DNA of 64,000 bases from Clostridium estertheticum subsp. estertheticum (lineage in GTDB: Bacteria > Bacillota > Clostridia > Clostridiales > Clostridiaceae). The stretch covers positions 1,789,001 through 1,853,000 of the forward strand of contig NZ_CP015756.1 in the NCBI RefSeq assembly GCF_001877035.1. Reading direction: 5' to 3'. This document shows positions 33,210-43,039 of this stretch, one piece after another. Position 1 is the stretch's first letter. Each line of letters starts with the position of its first letter. The notes beneath the pieces are model-generated. The model was not told the origin of the DNA. It searched no databases and saw nothing but the letters and a program-made list of their open reading frames with translations. The translations under genes were made by a program, and so were the position numbers.

Positions 33210-34481
33210 ATGGAATTGACAAAAAAAAGATGGGGTATTTTGATTGCAAGTTGTTTTATTAATTTATGCATTGGTTCAATGTATGCTTGGAGTGTATTTG
33301 CAGGTCCTATGGCAAAATACTTGAGCCAACTTACTGGTACCACTTTAACTGCTGGCGCTCTTGCAATCGTATTCACAGTTACAAATTCAGTAGGACCTAT
33401 TACCATGATTACAGGCGGAAGAATTAATGACACCTTTGGACCTAAAAAAGTTATCTTTGTTGGTGGCTTGCTTTTTGGTGGAGGTATGATATTATCGGGT
33501 TTCGCCACCGGATTAGGCTTTTTAGTATTTGCGTATGGTATTGTAACTGGTCTTGGGATTGGAATGGTTTATGGATGTACAATCAGTAATTCAATTAAAC
33601 TTTTTCCAGACAAGCGTGGATTTGTTGGAGGCATTACAACTGCATGTTATGGTTTTAGTGCAGTAATAGTACCACCAGTCGCAAATATATTAATCAGTAA
33701 TTTAGGAGTAACAGCAGCCTTTAAGATAATAGGTGCTACATTCCTAATTATTGTATGTGTTTGCTCATTCTTTATTGATAAATGTCCAGCAGGATTTATT
33801 CCTGAAGGATGGACACCACCAGCTTCTCAAGGAAATAAGTTAAATCAAAATAGTAAAGATTGGAAGGGAATGCTTAAAAGTCCTATTTTCTATCCAATGG
33901 CTTTGATATTGTTATGTGGTGCATTCTATGGGTTAATGTGTTCGGCTCTAGCTTCTCCTATAGCACAAGGCATGATTGGAATGTCAGTTGCTGCTGCAAC
34001 TACTGTAGTTTCTATTTTAGCATTATTTAGTACAGGTGGTCGTGTTATTGCAGGTTATGCCTCTGATAAAATTGGTAGAATCAATACACTTACTGTTGCT
34101 TTTGTTCTTGCTATAATTGGACTTATATGTATGTATTTTTCAGGACAAGGAGATGTTACAAGATTTTATATAGGTATTATAATTGTTGGAGTATCCTTTG
34201 GCGCATTCATGGCTGTTTTCCCGGGGCTTACTGCAGATCAATTTGGTACTAAGCACAATAGTGTTAATTATGGAATAATGTTTATTGGTTTTGCAATATC
34301 AGGTTATTTTGGACCAACAGTAATGAAAAATGTATATGCTGCGGATCATAGTTATCGAAGAGCATTTTTAATAGCTGCTGTTCTCTGTGTTATAGGTTTT
34401 GTAATAACTTTTGTTTATCGTTATGTATATAAAAAGTTAACTGCAATTAATATTAGTGATAGTATGACGTTGAAAAATTAA
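33210..34481 (+). CDS. OFA-type major facilitator transporter
   Basis: The 423-residue protein has 12 transmembrane segments with the oxalate/formate-antiporter (OFA/OxlT) signature: RWGILIASCFINLCIGSMYAWSVF at the start, GGRINDTFGPKKVIFVGG in the first loop, GLGIGMVYGCTISNSIKLFPDKRG, and GRVIAGYASDKIGRINTL in the middle loop. OFA carriers move small organic anions. ATG follows AAGGGGGGA. With the downstream flavin reductase and the divergent PadR it forms an uptake-and-reduction module for an organic acid, perhaps an unsaturated phenolic or carboxylic acid. Confidence 0.88.
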   Translation: MELTKKRWGILIASCFINLCIGSMYAWSVFAGPMAKYLSQLTGTTLTAGALAIVFTVTNSVGPITMITGGRINDTFGPKKVIFVGGLLFGGGMILSGFATGLGFLVFAYGIVTGLGIGMVYGCTISNSIKLFPDKRGFVGGITTACYGFSAVIVPPVANILISNLGVTAAFKIIGATFLIIVCVCSFFIDKCPAGFIPEGWTPPASQGNKLNQNSKDWKGMLKSPIFYPMALILLCGAFYGLMCSALASPIAQGMIGMSVAAATTVVSILALFSTGGRVIAGYASDKIGRINTLTVAFVLAIIGLICMYFSGQGDVTRFYIGIIIVGVSFGAFMAVFPGLTADQFGTKHNSVNYGIMFIGFAISGYFGPTVMKNVYAADHSYRRAFLIAAVLCVIGFVITFVYRYVYKKLTAINISDSMTLKN

Positions 34482-34542
34482 TAATTTAACAAATATATGC
34501 TTGTTAAAAAATAATAATTAATGAATAAAGGAGAATAAAAGT

Positions 34543-36495
34543 ATGCAAAGAAAGTATCCAAACCTATGTAAACCAATCAAAATTGGAAATGTTAATTTCA
34601 GAAACAGAATGTTTTCAGCTCCAATGGGAGGAACAGATATAACAGCTGATTGCACTATTGGACCTGCTTCAACAGCTTTTTATGAATTAAGAGCTAAGGG
34701 GGGCGCGGCATCGGTTACTGTCAGTGAATGTGTGGTTCATCCAGAAACAGAAGGTTCCCATATGTTTCATTTAGATTTGGAAACAGTAGGTTCACTTGCA
34801 AGCTTTACTTATACTGCAGATGCTATTCGCCGTCATGGTGCAATTGCTAGTGTAGAATTATCTCATTCAGGACAATATGCTGGAACTTATTTAACTGACA
34901 AGAATAAAAAACAAGGACTATCTCAATGGGGACCAAGTGCTGCGATTCGTCCGGATGGTCTTCCAGTAAAAGAACTTACTCAAGAATTAATTGATGACAT
35001 AGTAGCAGCTTATGGAAATACTGCTGGACTCGCTAAAAGAGCAGGTTTTGAAATGGTTATGATTCATGGTGGACATGGATGGTTAATTAATCAATTCTTG
35101 TCTCCTTATTTTAATAAGAGAACAGACAAATACGGCGGCTGTCTAGAAAACAGAGTACGTTTTGCACAGGAGGTTATTGATAGTGTCCGAAAGGCAGTTG
35201 GGGTAGGTTTCCCAATCGAGTTTAGAATGAGCGGTTCTGAATTATTTGAGGGCGGTTATGATTTAAATGACGGCGTTGAAATCGCTAAATTAATAGAATC
35301 AAAAATAGATTTGCTTCATGTATCAGCAGGAACTTACCAAAGAGGATTTGGAATAACGCATCCTTCTATGTTTTTACCACATGGATCTAATGTTTACCTT
35401 GCAGCAGAAATTAAAAAGCATGTAAGTGTTCCCGTTGCAACGATTGGTGGTTTAAATGACCCAGAAATGATGGAAGAAATCATAGCTAGTGGTAAGGCAG
35501 ATGTTGTTGAAATGGCTCGTGCACTTTTAGCTGACCATGAACTTCCGAAAAAAATTGTGACAAATAAAGATAAGGATATTGTAAAATGTTTAAGATGCTT
35601 TACATGTATGGCAGAACGTGCTATGACATCTACAAGGCGTTGCACTGTTAATCCATTAATTGGACGTGAACTAGGTGGATCAGAAGTTATTCCTTCTCCT
35701 CATCCAGGTAAAGTTCTAGTAGCAGGTGGTGGACCGGGTGGACTTGAAGCTGCTATCACTGCTGCAAAACGTGGGCATAAGGTAATTCTTTGTGAGAAAT
35801 CTGACGAGTTAGGTGGAATACTTAAGGGAGAACAAGCAATCCCATTTAAGTACGAAATGTATGAGTTAGGTGTAACTCTTGGAAAATTAGCAAAGGATGC
35901 TGGCGTTGAAATTCGATTGAATACAACTGTTACAAAAGAATATGTTAATAAAGAAAATGTTGATGCATTAATTATAGCAGTTGGTTCAGAACCACTTGTA
36001 CCGCCAATACCAGGTTTACATGGTGATAATGTAGTTGTTGTTAATGACTATTATTTAGAGAAGGACAAGGTTAAGAGTGAAGTGGTAGTTCTTGGAGGAG
36101 GTCTTGCTGGATGTGAAGCAGCAATACATCTTGCACAAGAAGGTAAGACTGTACATCTAGTAGAAATGAGAGCAGAACTTGCTCCAGATGCAAATATTAG
36201 GCATCGTCCTATTTTACTTGGGGAAATAGAAAAAAATAATAAGATTTATGTTCATATGGAATATAAGGGATTAAGTGTAACACGAGAAGGTGTTGTCTGT
36301 GCTGATGTAGCTTGCGTGGAACATCTAGTTCCAGGTACTACAATAATTTGTGCACTTGGACAGAGAGCAAGAAGAGATGTGGCAGAAGACTTAATTGACT
36401 GTGCACCTTTTGTTAGAGAAATTGGTGATTGTGTAAAAGCATCTACCATAACAACTGCAATATATCAAGGATATCATGCTGCCCTTGATATATAG
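34543..36495 (+). CDS. Old-Yellow-Enzyme-type NADH:flavin/Fe-S enoate reductase
   Basis: The 650-residue enzyme has three parts. An FMN-binding TIM barrel (1-~340) shows HGGHGWLINQFLSPYFNKR and RMSGSELFEGG. A 4Fe-4S motif near residue 350 reads CLRCFTCMAE…RRCTVNP (C-x2-C-x2-C-x11-C). FAD/NAD Rossmann domains show GGGPGGLEAAITAAKRGH and GGGLAGCEAAIHLA. This is the layout of 2,4-dienoyl-CoA reductase, enoate reductase and BaiCD. It should reduce an activated C=C bond with NADH. It lies 61 bases after the OFA carrier and is followed by a strong terminator. Confidence 0.9.
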   Translation: MQRKYPNLCKPIKIGNVNFRNRMFSAPMGGTDITADCTIGPASTAFYELRAKGGAASVTVSECVVHPETEGSHMFHLDLETVGSLASFTYTADAIRRHGAIASVELSHSGQYAGTYLTDKNKKQGLSQWGPSAAIRPDGLPVKELTQELIDDIVAAYGNTAGLAKRAGFEMVMIHGGHGWLINQFLSPYFNKRTDKYGGCLENRVRFAQEVIDSVRKAVGVGFPIEFRMSGSELFEGGYDLNDGVEIAKLIESKIDLLHVSAGTYQRGFGITHPSMFLPHGSNVYLAAEIKKHVSVPVATIGGLNDPEMMEEIIASGKADVVEMARALLADHELPKKIVTNKDKDIVKCLRCFTCMAERAMTSTRRCTVNPLIGRELGGSEVIPSPHPGKVLVAGGGPGGLEAAITAAKRGHKVILCEKSDELGGILKGEQAIPFKYEMYELGVTLGKLAKDAGVEIRLNTTVTKEYVNKENVDALIIAVGSEPLVPPIPGLHGDNVVVVNDYYLEKDKVKSEVVVLGGGLAGCEAAIHLAQEGKTVHLVEMRAELAPDANIRHRPILLGEIEKNNKIYVHMEYKGLSVTREGVVCADVACVEHLVPGTTIICALGQRARRDVAEDLIDCAPFVREIGDCVKASTITTAIYQGYHAALDI

Positions 36496-36546
36496 GTATG
36501 AGGTCTAATTCATGAATAAGTAACATTTTAAGTAATGCAAAAATAA

Positions 36547-36598
36547 ACCCTCAGACTGGATTTCTCTTAAGAAGGAAAATCCAGTCTGAGGGTTTTTA
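36547..36598 (+). terminator. Strong terminator of the MFS/reductase operon
   Basis: ACCCTCAGACTGGATTT pairs with AAATCCAGTCTGAGGGT (17 bp), followed by TTTTT. The remaining sequence to 36798 holds only A/T-rich promoter DNA with TATAGTATAATTAA near 36708. Confidence 0.92.
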
Positions 36599-36798
36599 GT
36601 GTCATGAAATGCTAAAAATGCCAGATCAATTCAATTATTTGTAAAAGCCGAATTACTTCATATGGAAGTCATTAAAAAAATAAAAGTATTGAGATGAAAA
36701 TAAATGTATAGTATAATTAATTTGGAAATAGAACAATAATTTACATACTTATTTAAAATTATACAAATGGTCAAATATTAAAACACAGGAGATGTAAC

Positions 36799-38493
36799 AT
36801 GAAAAAGATTTTTAAAGCATTTATAATTATGATTTTAGCTTTCGTTGTGTGTATACCTATGCAAACAATGGTACAAGCTAGTACATTTACCAGTATGAGT
36901 TCTAAAAAAGATGTGGTAGCTACTAAGCCATGGGCAGTGAGTTTTAATAAGGCTTTAAGCCTTACAACGGTAAATACCACGAATATTAAGGTGGTTGATG
37001 AGAATAATAATAACATAGATATTACAGTTGTCCTAACTAATAACAATAAAACTGTAGTAGCTCAACCTGTTAAAAATTATGAAGCTGGAAAGACTTACAC
37101 GTTGATAGTAACAGACAATGTTAAGTCTAGCGACGGAAAAGTTCTTCCGAGTGAAGTAAGAATGGATTTTACAACCAAAAGTTTACCTACTAAACCAAGT
37201 GAGTTTACGGTATGTATTGACCCAGCTCAATACTATAGTACAACAACTAGTAACAGTGGTGTCAAAGCTAAGGATATAAATCTAAGTACAGCATTAAAAC
37301 TAGGTACAATATTAAAAGCAAGAGGATTTAATGTAGTATATACAAGAGATAGCGATGCAGTATCTTGGACTCAAAGTGGTGAGGATGATGCAAAAGCACT
37401 AATTGCTAAAAATGCTAATGCTGATGTGTTTTTAAGTATAAACATGAATTCGTATACTCCAGATTCTGCTGCGAATGGGATTGAAACATATTACACAACT
37501 GACAAAAGTGCGAATAAGTTACTCGCGTCTTCGCTGCAAGCTGAACTAATAACAGCAACAAAAGCTAAGGATAGGGGAATACAAGTAGTAGATAGTACAA
37601 GTAATTTTGCAGTATTAAATAAGACAAGCTGTCCTGCGATAGTTGCAGAGTTAGGATTTATAACTAATCCATCTGAGGAAATATTATTAGAAAGTCAGCA
37701 GTATCAAAATAATGCTACAAAGGCAATCGCTAATGGGTTAATGAGTTATGCTGGATTTGCAAATACTGATACTACTTACGATAATACTTCAACAGTAAGT
37801 TCAGCTGCAGATATACTTGTTAATGTACGCGCAGGTGATAAATATACTCTCCCTGAAACTACAAATGTTACTATGAGTAATAATACTAAGAAAACACTTG
37901 GAGTAACATGGCCTAATAATGTATTCAATATAGTTGATGCAGGTACTTACAGCTATTATGGAACTATAAACGGGACTAGTATAAAAGTAAAAGCTATAAT
38001 TACTGTAGGAGCTGCAACTACACCAATTATAATAACTACACCAACTACAGAATTGCAATCTACGGTAATCGGAGAAAAGTTATTTATATATTTGACTCCA
38101 TCAGCCAACATTGTTAGTACACTAAAGGCAGCAGTAAAATTGCATGATGGAGTAACAATAAACAATTGTGTTTATTTTTCAAGCGAGGCAATGAGAAGAA
38201 TAAGTGTACCAGTACCTATAGGGGTATGTAACACACATCAATATTTAAATTATTTAAATAATAATAAATGGTCAAAAACAAAAGATATTAAAAAGCTTGC
38301 ACCTGGAAGCCTTTGCTTTACAACAAATGATGGTACCGGATATCCTACACATACTTTTGTATTTATGGGATGGGTTAATGACGGAGATTACACTATTGCA
38401 TATGTTGCAGATAATCAAGGACAGGCTGTACACACACGAAGTATGTTAGCAAAGGGTGATACAGATGCTTTCGCTTTCTTTATGTCCAAATAA
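36799..38493 (+). CDS. Secreted cell-wall protein with degenerate Amidase_3 domain and C-terminal Cys/His domain
   Basis: The 564-residue product has a signal peptide (1-28), an Ig-like Big_5/SbsA domain (~35-127), an Amidase_3 domain (~136-318), an Ig-like Big_4-type domain (~335-405) and a C-terminal domain (~425-564). In the amidase fold the zinc ligands appear lost: DPGHGG is DPAQYY (His to Gln144), EKD is AKD (Glu to Ala157) and SIHAN is SINMN (His to Asn215). Only the catalytic-type Glu284 in VAELGF remains. The C-terminal domain keeps Cys457 (TINNCVYFSSEAMRR) and His518 (YPTHTFVF), an NlpC/P60-like pair, so it may be the working hydrolase. It is probably exported and bound to peptidoglycan. 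Confidence 0.8.
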   Translation: MKKIFKAFIIMILAFVVCIPMQTMVQASTFTSMSSKKDVVATKPWAVSFNKALSLTTVNTTNIKVVDENNNNIDITVVLTNNNKTVVAQPVKNYEAGKTYTLIVTDNVKSSDGKVLPSEVRMDFTTKSLPTKPSEFTVCIDPAQYYSTTTSNSGVKAKDINLSTALKLGTILKARGFNVVYTRDSDAVSWTQSGEDDAKALIAKNANADVFLSINMNSYTPDSAANGIETYYTTDKSANKLLASSLQAELITATKAKDRGIQVVDSTSNFAVLNKTSCPAIVAELGFITNPSEEILLESQQYQNNATKAIANGLMSYAGFANTDTTYDNTSTVSSAADILVNVRAGDKYTLPETTNVTMSNNTKKTLGVTWPNNVFNIVDAGTYSYYGTINGTSIKVKAIITVGAATTPIIITTPTTELQSTVIGEKLFIYLTPSANIVSTLKAAVKLHDGVTINNCVYFSSEAMRRISVPVPIGVCNTHQYLNYLNNNKWSKTKDIKKLAPGSLCFTTNDGTGYPTHTFVFMGWVNDGDYTIAYVADNQGQAVHTRSMLAKGDTDAFAFFMSK

Positions 38494-38573
38494 ATATAAA
38501 GATCGCCATGACTCTTGTGACTTTAGTCATTAGCAAATTTACTTCATTTATAAAGAGCATTTAATACATTTAT

Positions 38574-38617
38574 GAATCACCTTTATATACATACATATAT
38601 AGGTGGTTCATTTTTTA
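38574..38617 (+). terminator. Terminator after the cell-wall protein
   Basis: GAATCACCT…ATATA pairs with TATATAGGTGGTTC (with G-T pairs), followed by ATTTTTTATA. Confidence 0.7.
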
Positions 38618-38763
38618 TATAGTAAATGCTAAAGAATATGAATTACATCATTTTTTATTGTATAATTAAGGCAAAGTAGAAAAGCTAAATATAAGTTAGC
38701 TATTTTGATAAAATGATTATAAATAAAAATCATAAAAATAATGGAACGTATGGAGTTGATATT

Positions 38764-40845
38764 ATGAACTATACACAGGCCCAAGATAAATTGAATGAAG
38801 ATAAGTTTAGTCACAAATGTATCTTAGTTAAAGGGGATTCGGCAAGTGGCAAAACAACTCTTGCAACTAATAAATACAAGCATCTGATAAAAAATGAAAA
38901 CATTAAAAGTTCAAATATATTATGTTTATTTATGAATAAATATCAAAATATAACATGGACCAAAGAGATGGTTTTTAATACCGCTGGTGAGATTAGAAAA
39001 AGCTCTTATTATGGATTTATTAGGAGGGAACTATCGCTTTATTGGCCTTATGTAGTAGAGAATTGCACGGAAATAAAAATTAATATATTAAAGCCTGAGT
39101 TTGCATCTTTTGATGCTACCAATTATGCTATGAAAGCCTTAGTAGAACATTTTAGAAAAGCTAAGGGATATTTTCAAGATATAACATCAACTTCTTCAAA
39201 AATAGCATCAGATTTAATTTCTAACATTAATAATGCTGCATTATCATTAGTGCCTTTTGATGAAATAGGAACTAGACTTTATAATTCATTAGAGGTAAAT
39301 GATTTCTTAATTAAAGAAACATATAATCAATTAGACGAAGTAACTATGTATTATATTTCAAAATTATTACGTAATGGTGTTGTAGATTATGGACTATCAT
39401 TTTATTTATATAATAATTATTTACTTCATGATCCAAGATATAATAGTATAAATAATATAAAATATCTTATAGTAGATGATATAGATGAATCATCGCCTGC
39501 AGAGCAAGAATTGATATTTAAGATCATTAATAATGTGGACAGAGCGTATTTATTTTATAATCCTAAAGGTGGTTTGTGTAGTTATTATGGAGCCAATACT
39601 GATTATTTGAAGAGTAAATTAACTATTGGACATCACGAGATTATTTTAGATGATCATTTTTGCTGTGATGATGATTTTATTAATCTTTCTAGAATAATAG
39701 ATAACAGGTCTCACAATCTCTTTATGGAGGATAAAATAAATGAAAATGTCCCAACCTTTATAGATATGACATCAGAGTTAAGATCGGAAATGGTCCAAAA
39801 GATAATGTTAAAAGTTGAAGAACTCTTAAATAAGGGACTTAAACCAAGGGATATAGCAATAATATGTCCTTTTAATGATTTCATTATTTCCTATGAGCTT
39901 TTGAAAAAAGCTAAGGAATTAAATATATCGGTTATGGAGACTTCTAAAAAGGATAGGTTTATAGACAATGAATATTTACACCCTTTAATAGTACTCGCGG
40001 TATTGTGTAATGATTATAAAAGTATCTTTTTAACAAACGAAGATTATAAAAACTTTTTCTCATTTATGCTAAGGCTAGATGTTATTCGAGGCTCTTTGCT
40101 ATATCCTTTTGTAACTGAAAGTGGCCTTCAAGATATTAGTCTCGATATTGAAGAGAGAGTAGGTAGCGAGGCAGTAGGTAAATATAATGAATTAAAAGAG
40201 TGGATAGAAAATTATAAAATTAATTTAATAGATCACAAGGGTTCCCTTGGCGAGTTTTTCAGAAAAGCATTTTCAGAGGTTCTTGTAAGGTTACCAAAAG
40301 TTAAAGAACATATAGAGGACTATATAAGTTTATATGAAAGCTGCGAAGGTTTTATAAATACTTTAGATAAATTAGAATTTAAAGGTAAATCTTCAGAGGA
40401 GAGGTTTATAGAATTTATTAGGGGACAGGGAAGTGGATTTTACTCCATGAATGAGATTCAGGAAATGTTATTACAAGATAATAGTATAGTTTTAACATCT
40501 CCTTATACTTATTTGACCTCTAATTTAAGCAGTAAAGTTCAGATATGGACGGATATTAACAGTAATATGTGGGCTCCTAGAAATGCCCATGAATTATCAA
40601 ATTCTTATGTATTAAAGAGTAATCGAAATAGTGATGACATGTATACCGAAAGGGAAGAAAATAATAATGTTTATGGAATTCTAATGTCTGTGGTTAATTG
40701 TTTATTAAGAAAATGTAGAGGTGAATTATACATATATGGTAGTGAATATTCTCTAAGTGGGTTCCAGCAAGAAAGTAAAATTGCAGATATTCTTATAGAA
40801 ATATTGAGTGAAAGAGGTGAAACCATTGATAAAGGAGATAAATGA
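38764..40845 (+). CDS. Degenerate SF1 helicase-like ATPase (AddB/RecC-like subunit)
   Basis: About 693 residues from ATG 38764. It has Walker A GDSASGKTT (residues 24-32) and a Walker B-like YLIVDDIDESSPAEQEL (234-250). The later SF1 motifs are worn down: the motif V region reads TSPYTYLTSNLSSKVQIW, without the TxHKxKGLE core, and the motif VI region reads LLRKCRGELYIYGSEYS in place of YVAxTRAK. This matches an inactivated helicase partner such as the N-terminal part of AddB. It overlaps the next gene by about 20-38 bases. No nuclease domain is present. It probably binds ATP and scans or scaffolds DNA with the next two gene products. Confidence 0.7.
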   Translation: MNYTQAQDKLNEDKFSHKCILVKGDSASGKTTLATNKYKHLIKNENIKSSNILCLFMNKYQNITWTKEMVFNTAGEIRKSSYYGFIRRELSLYWPYVVENCTEIKINILKPEFASFDATNYAMKALVEHFRKAKGYFQDITSTSSKIASDLISNINNAALSLVPFDEIGTRLYNSLEVNDFLIKETYNQLDEVTMYYISKLLRNGVVDYGLSFYLYNNYLLHDPRYNSINNIKYLIVDDIDESSPAEQELIFKIINNVDRAYLFYNPKGGLCSYYGANTDYLKSKLTIGHHEIILDDHFCCDDDFINLSRIIDNRSHNLFMEDKINENVPTFIDMTSELRSEMVQKIMLKVEELLNKGLKPRDIAIICPFNDFIISYELLKKAKELNISVMETSKKDRFIDNEYLHPLIVLAVLCNDYKSIFLTNEDYKNFFSFMLRLDVIRGSLLYPFVTESGLQDISLDIEERVGSEAVGKYNELKEWIENYKINLIDHKGSLGEFFRKAFSEVLVRLPKVKEHIEDYISLYESCEGFINTLDKLEFKGKSSEERFIEFIRGQGSGFYSMNEIQEMLLQDNSIVLTSPYTYLTSNLSSKVQIWTDINSNMWAPRNAHELSNSYVLKSNRNSDDMYTEREENNNVYGILMSVVNCLLRKCRGELYIYGSEYSLSGFQQESKIADILIEILSERGETIDKGDK

Positions 40846-43039
40846 TGAAGTTAAAAAAATAGTTTATAGGGATGATCAATTGCCTATAATGTTGTATCGA
40901 GGAGGAACTATGGCAGTACCAGCAGTTCCAGGTGCGGGAAAGACTTTCATAATATGTAATCTAGTATGTGAAATTATAAAGGATAAGGTCCATAAACCTG
41001 GTAAAATACTTATAGTAACTTTTATGAATAGTGCAGTTAACAATTTTAAACATAGAATCTCTATGGTGTTACAAAATAAGGGTATAAATGCAACGAATGA
41101 TTATGAAGTCATGACTATCCACAGTTTAGCACTGAAAATTTTAAAAGATCGACCAGATGTAATGGGGGTTAATGAGGAATTTAAAATATTGGATGATGTT
41201 AATAAAAGTTTATATTTAAATAATTGTATATCAATGTGGCGAAGAAAAGGCGGAGAGGCAGTATTTAAGAGTATGATATCTGATAAATCCTTAAATAAAT
41301 ACACAGGGAAACAAGATAAGTGGTGGAATGATTTTTTTACAACAGTTGATACGACTATTGGTGAACTTAAGATAAATGACATTTCTCCTGAAAAATTAAA
41401 GGAAGATATAAAATCATTAGATCAAAATAATATCTTAGTGCATATATCTGAAATTTATGATACTTACAGTAAAATTTTAAAAAGTGAGGGGTATATAGAT
41501 TACAATGATTTGCTAATTCTTGCGTATAAACTTTTAAAAACTGATGACACAGTTAGGGAAAAGGTGCAAAAAAAATATACCTTTGTCTTTGAGGATGAAT
41601 GCCAAGACTCTAATTTAATTCAAGGAAAAATACTAAGTTTAATTTCAGAGAAAAGTGGTAATTTAGTAAGAGTTGGGGATGTTAATCAAAGTATAACAGG
41701 AACATTTACAGCGTCTGACCCTGAATATTTTAGGGAGTTTTGTGGCAAGGCAAATAATGCATTCAAAATGTTTATGGCGGGGCGTAGTACAAATCATATA
41801 ATTGATTTAGCAAATGAACTAGTTGAGTTTACAAACAATAAGCATGGAGAAGAAAATTGTAGAAATGCATTAGTAAATCAAAGAATTAAAAATTTGGATG
41901 ATAAGCTTGAAACCAGCCAAGATAACTATGGTATAAGCACTATGATTTGTAATTCAAGAGAAGAAGAAACTAAAAAGGCAGTTCGCGTGGCTATAAAATT
42001 TAAAGAAAAATTTCCTGGGAAAACATGCGCAATATTAGTTCCTTTTAATAATCAAGTTAGAGAAATAGCAGATATTCTTAGATTTTATAATATCGAATGT
42101 GATGAGTTATCAAATAAATCAGATAAAAAAATTAAAGTTACGAGGACACTAGGATATATACTGCAATTTATTTCAAGACCACAAGATAGTGTTTTATTTA
42201 AAGATTTAATTAAGAATGTTTTCTGCGAGGAACAAAATGAAGAAAGTGAAAAATTATTCCATTTTATTTGTGGTTATGATGTTGAAAAGCTGATGTACCC
42301 AAGTCGCGGCAAAATAAATGAACTGGACATTCCAGGAGAAATATTAAACTCTAAGGTGTATAAACAATTTATAAGTTCCATGGATTTAATTAAAACAATC
42401 TTTGAATATCCTCAGACACATTTTGATAGATTAATTTTATATATTAGCGATGTTCTAAATTTTACGCTTGAAAACAGAGCAATGGCAGAGGCAGTTGCGT
42501 CTTATGTTAGATTTGCGTCTATTGATAATAGTGAATTTTCTTTAGGCTATGTAGCAGAGCAATTGCTAGATGAAAAGAATGGTATACTCGATCATATCTC
42601 AGGTATAATATACGACTTAGAGGGGTATGAACCATCCCCTGATAGAGTAACAATATCAACTTGTCATAAAGCTAAAGGGCTAGAATGGGATTGTGTATTA
42701 ATATTAAATATTACATCTTATCAATATCCTTATATGACAAATGATAAATTTAAAGACTATTATTATTTAAAGGATGAATTTAAAAACCCGACAGTTCTCT
42801 GCAAAGCCCAAATCGCCAAAATTCTAGGTAATAATATTTGTGAAGATCCATTAAAAGAAGCTAAAATACAAATAATAAATGAAAAAATAAGGCTTTTATA
42901 TGTAGGGATAACAAGGGCTAAGGAATATTTAATTTTAATGGCAACCCGATCTAATGAAGGTAAATGGAATGAAGACAAACCATCAAAGTATTTTTATGTT
43001 CTTCAAGATTACATAAATAGCCAAAGGGGTGTTTTATAA
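40808..43039 (+). CDS. UvrD/AddA-like SF1A DNA helicase
   Basis: About 738-743 residues; the start is GTG 40808, GTG 40817 or TTG 40826, all inside the previous gene. Helicase motifs are intact: Walker A VPGAGKTF (near 40-47), Ia IVTFMNSAVNNFK, TIHSLAL (103-109), II FEDECQDSN (DECQ at 263-266), III VRVGDVNQSITGTF, IV-like MAGRSTNHI, V TCHKAKGLEWD and VI RLLYVGITRAKEYL. It lacks the C-terminal nuclease of AddA/RecB. The gene ends at the base before the nuclease gene begins. It should unwind DNA 3' to 5' as motor of a helicase-nuclease complex. Confidence 0.9.
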   Translation: MKEVKPLIKEINDEVKKIVYRDDQLPIMLYRGGTMAVPAVPGAGKTFIICNLVCEIIKDKVHKPGKILIVTFMNSAVNNFKHRISMVLQNKGINATNDYEVMTIHSLALKILKDRPDVMGVNEEFKILDDVNKSLYLNNCISMWRRKGGEAVFKSMISDKSLNKYTGKQDKWWNDFFTTVDTTIGELKINDISPEKLKEDIKSLDQNNILVHISEIYDTYSKILKSEGYIDYNDLLILAYKLLKTDDTVREKVQKKYTFVFEDECQDSNLIQGKILSLISEKSGNLVRVGDVNQSITGTFTASDPEYFREFCGKANNAFKMFMAGRSTNHIIDLANELVEFTNNKHGEENCRNALVNQRIKNLDDKLETSQDNYGISTMICNSREEETKKAVRVAIKFKEKFPGKTCAILVPFNNQVREIADILRFYNIECDELSNKSDKKIKVTRTLGYILQFISRPQDSVLFKDLIKNVFCEEQNEESEKLFHFICGYDVEKLMYPSRGKINELDIPGEILNSKVYKQFISSMDLIKTIFEYPQTHFDRLILYISDVLNFTLENRAMAEAVASYVRFASIDNSEFSLGYVAEQLLDEKNGILDHISGIIYDLEGYEPSPDRVTISTCHKAKGLEWDCVLILNITSYQYPYMTNDKFKDYYYLKDEFKNPTVLCKAQIAKILGNNICEDPLKEAKIQIINEKIRLLYVGITRAKEYLILMATRSNEGKWNEDKPSKYFYVLQDYINSQRGVL

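Noticed and set aside
35394-36449. Minus-strand ORFs inside the enoate reductase gene
   Set aside because: Antisense to conserved Rossmann and Fe-S motifs.
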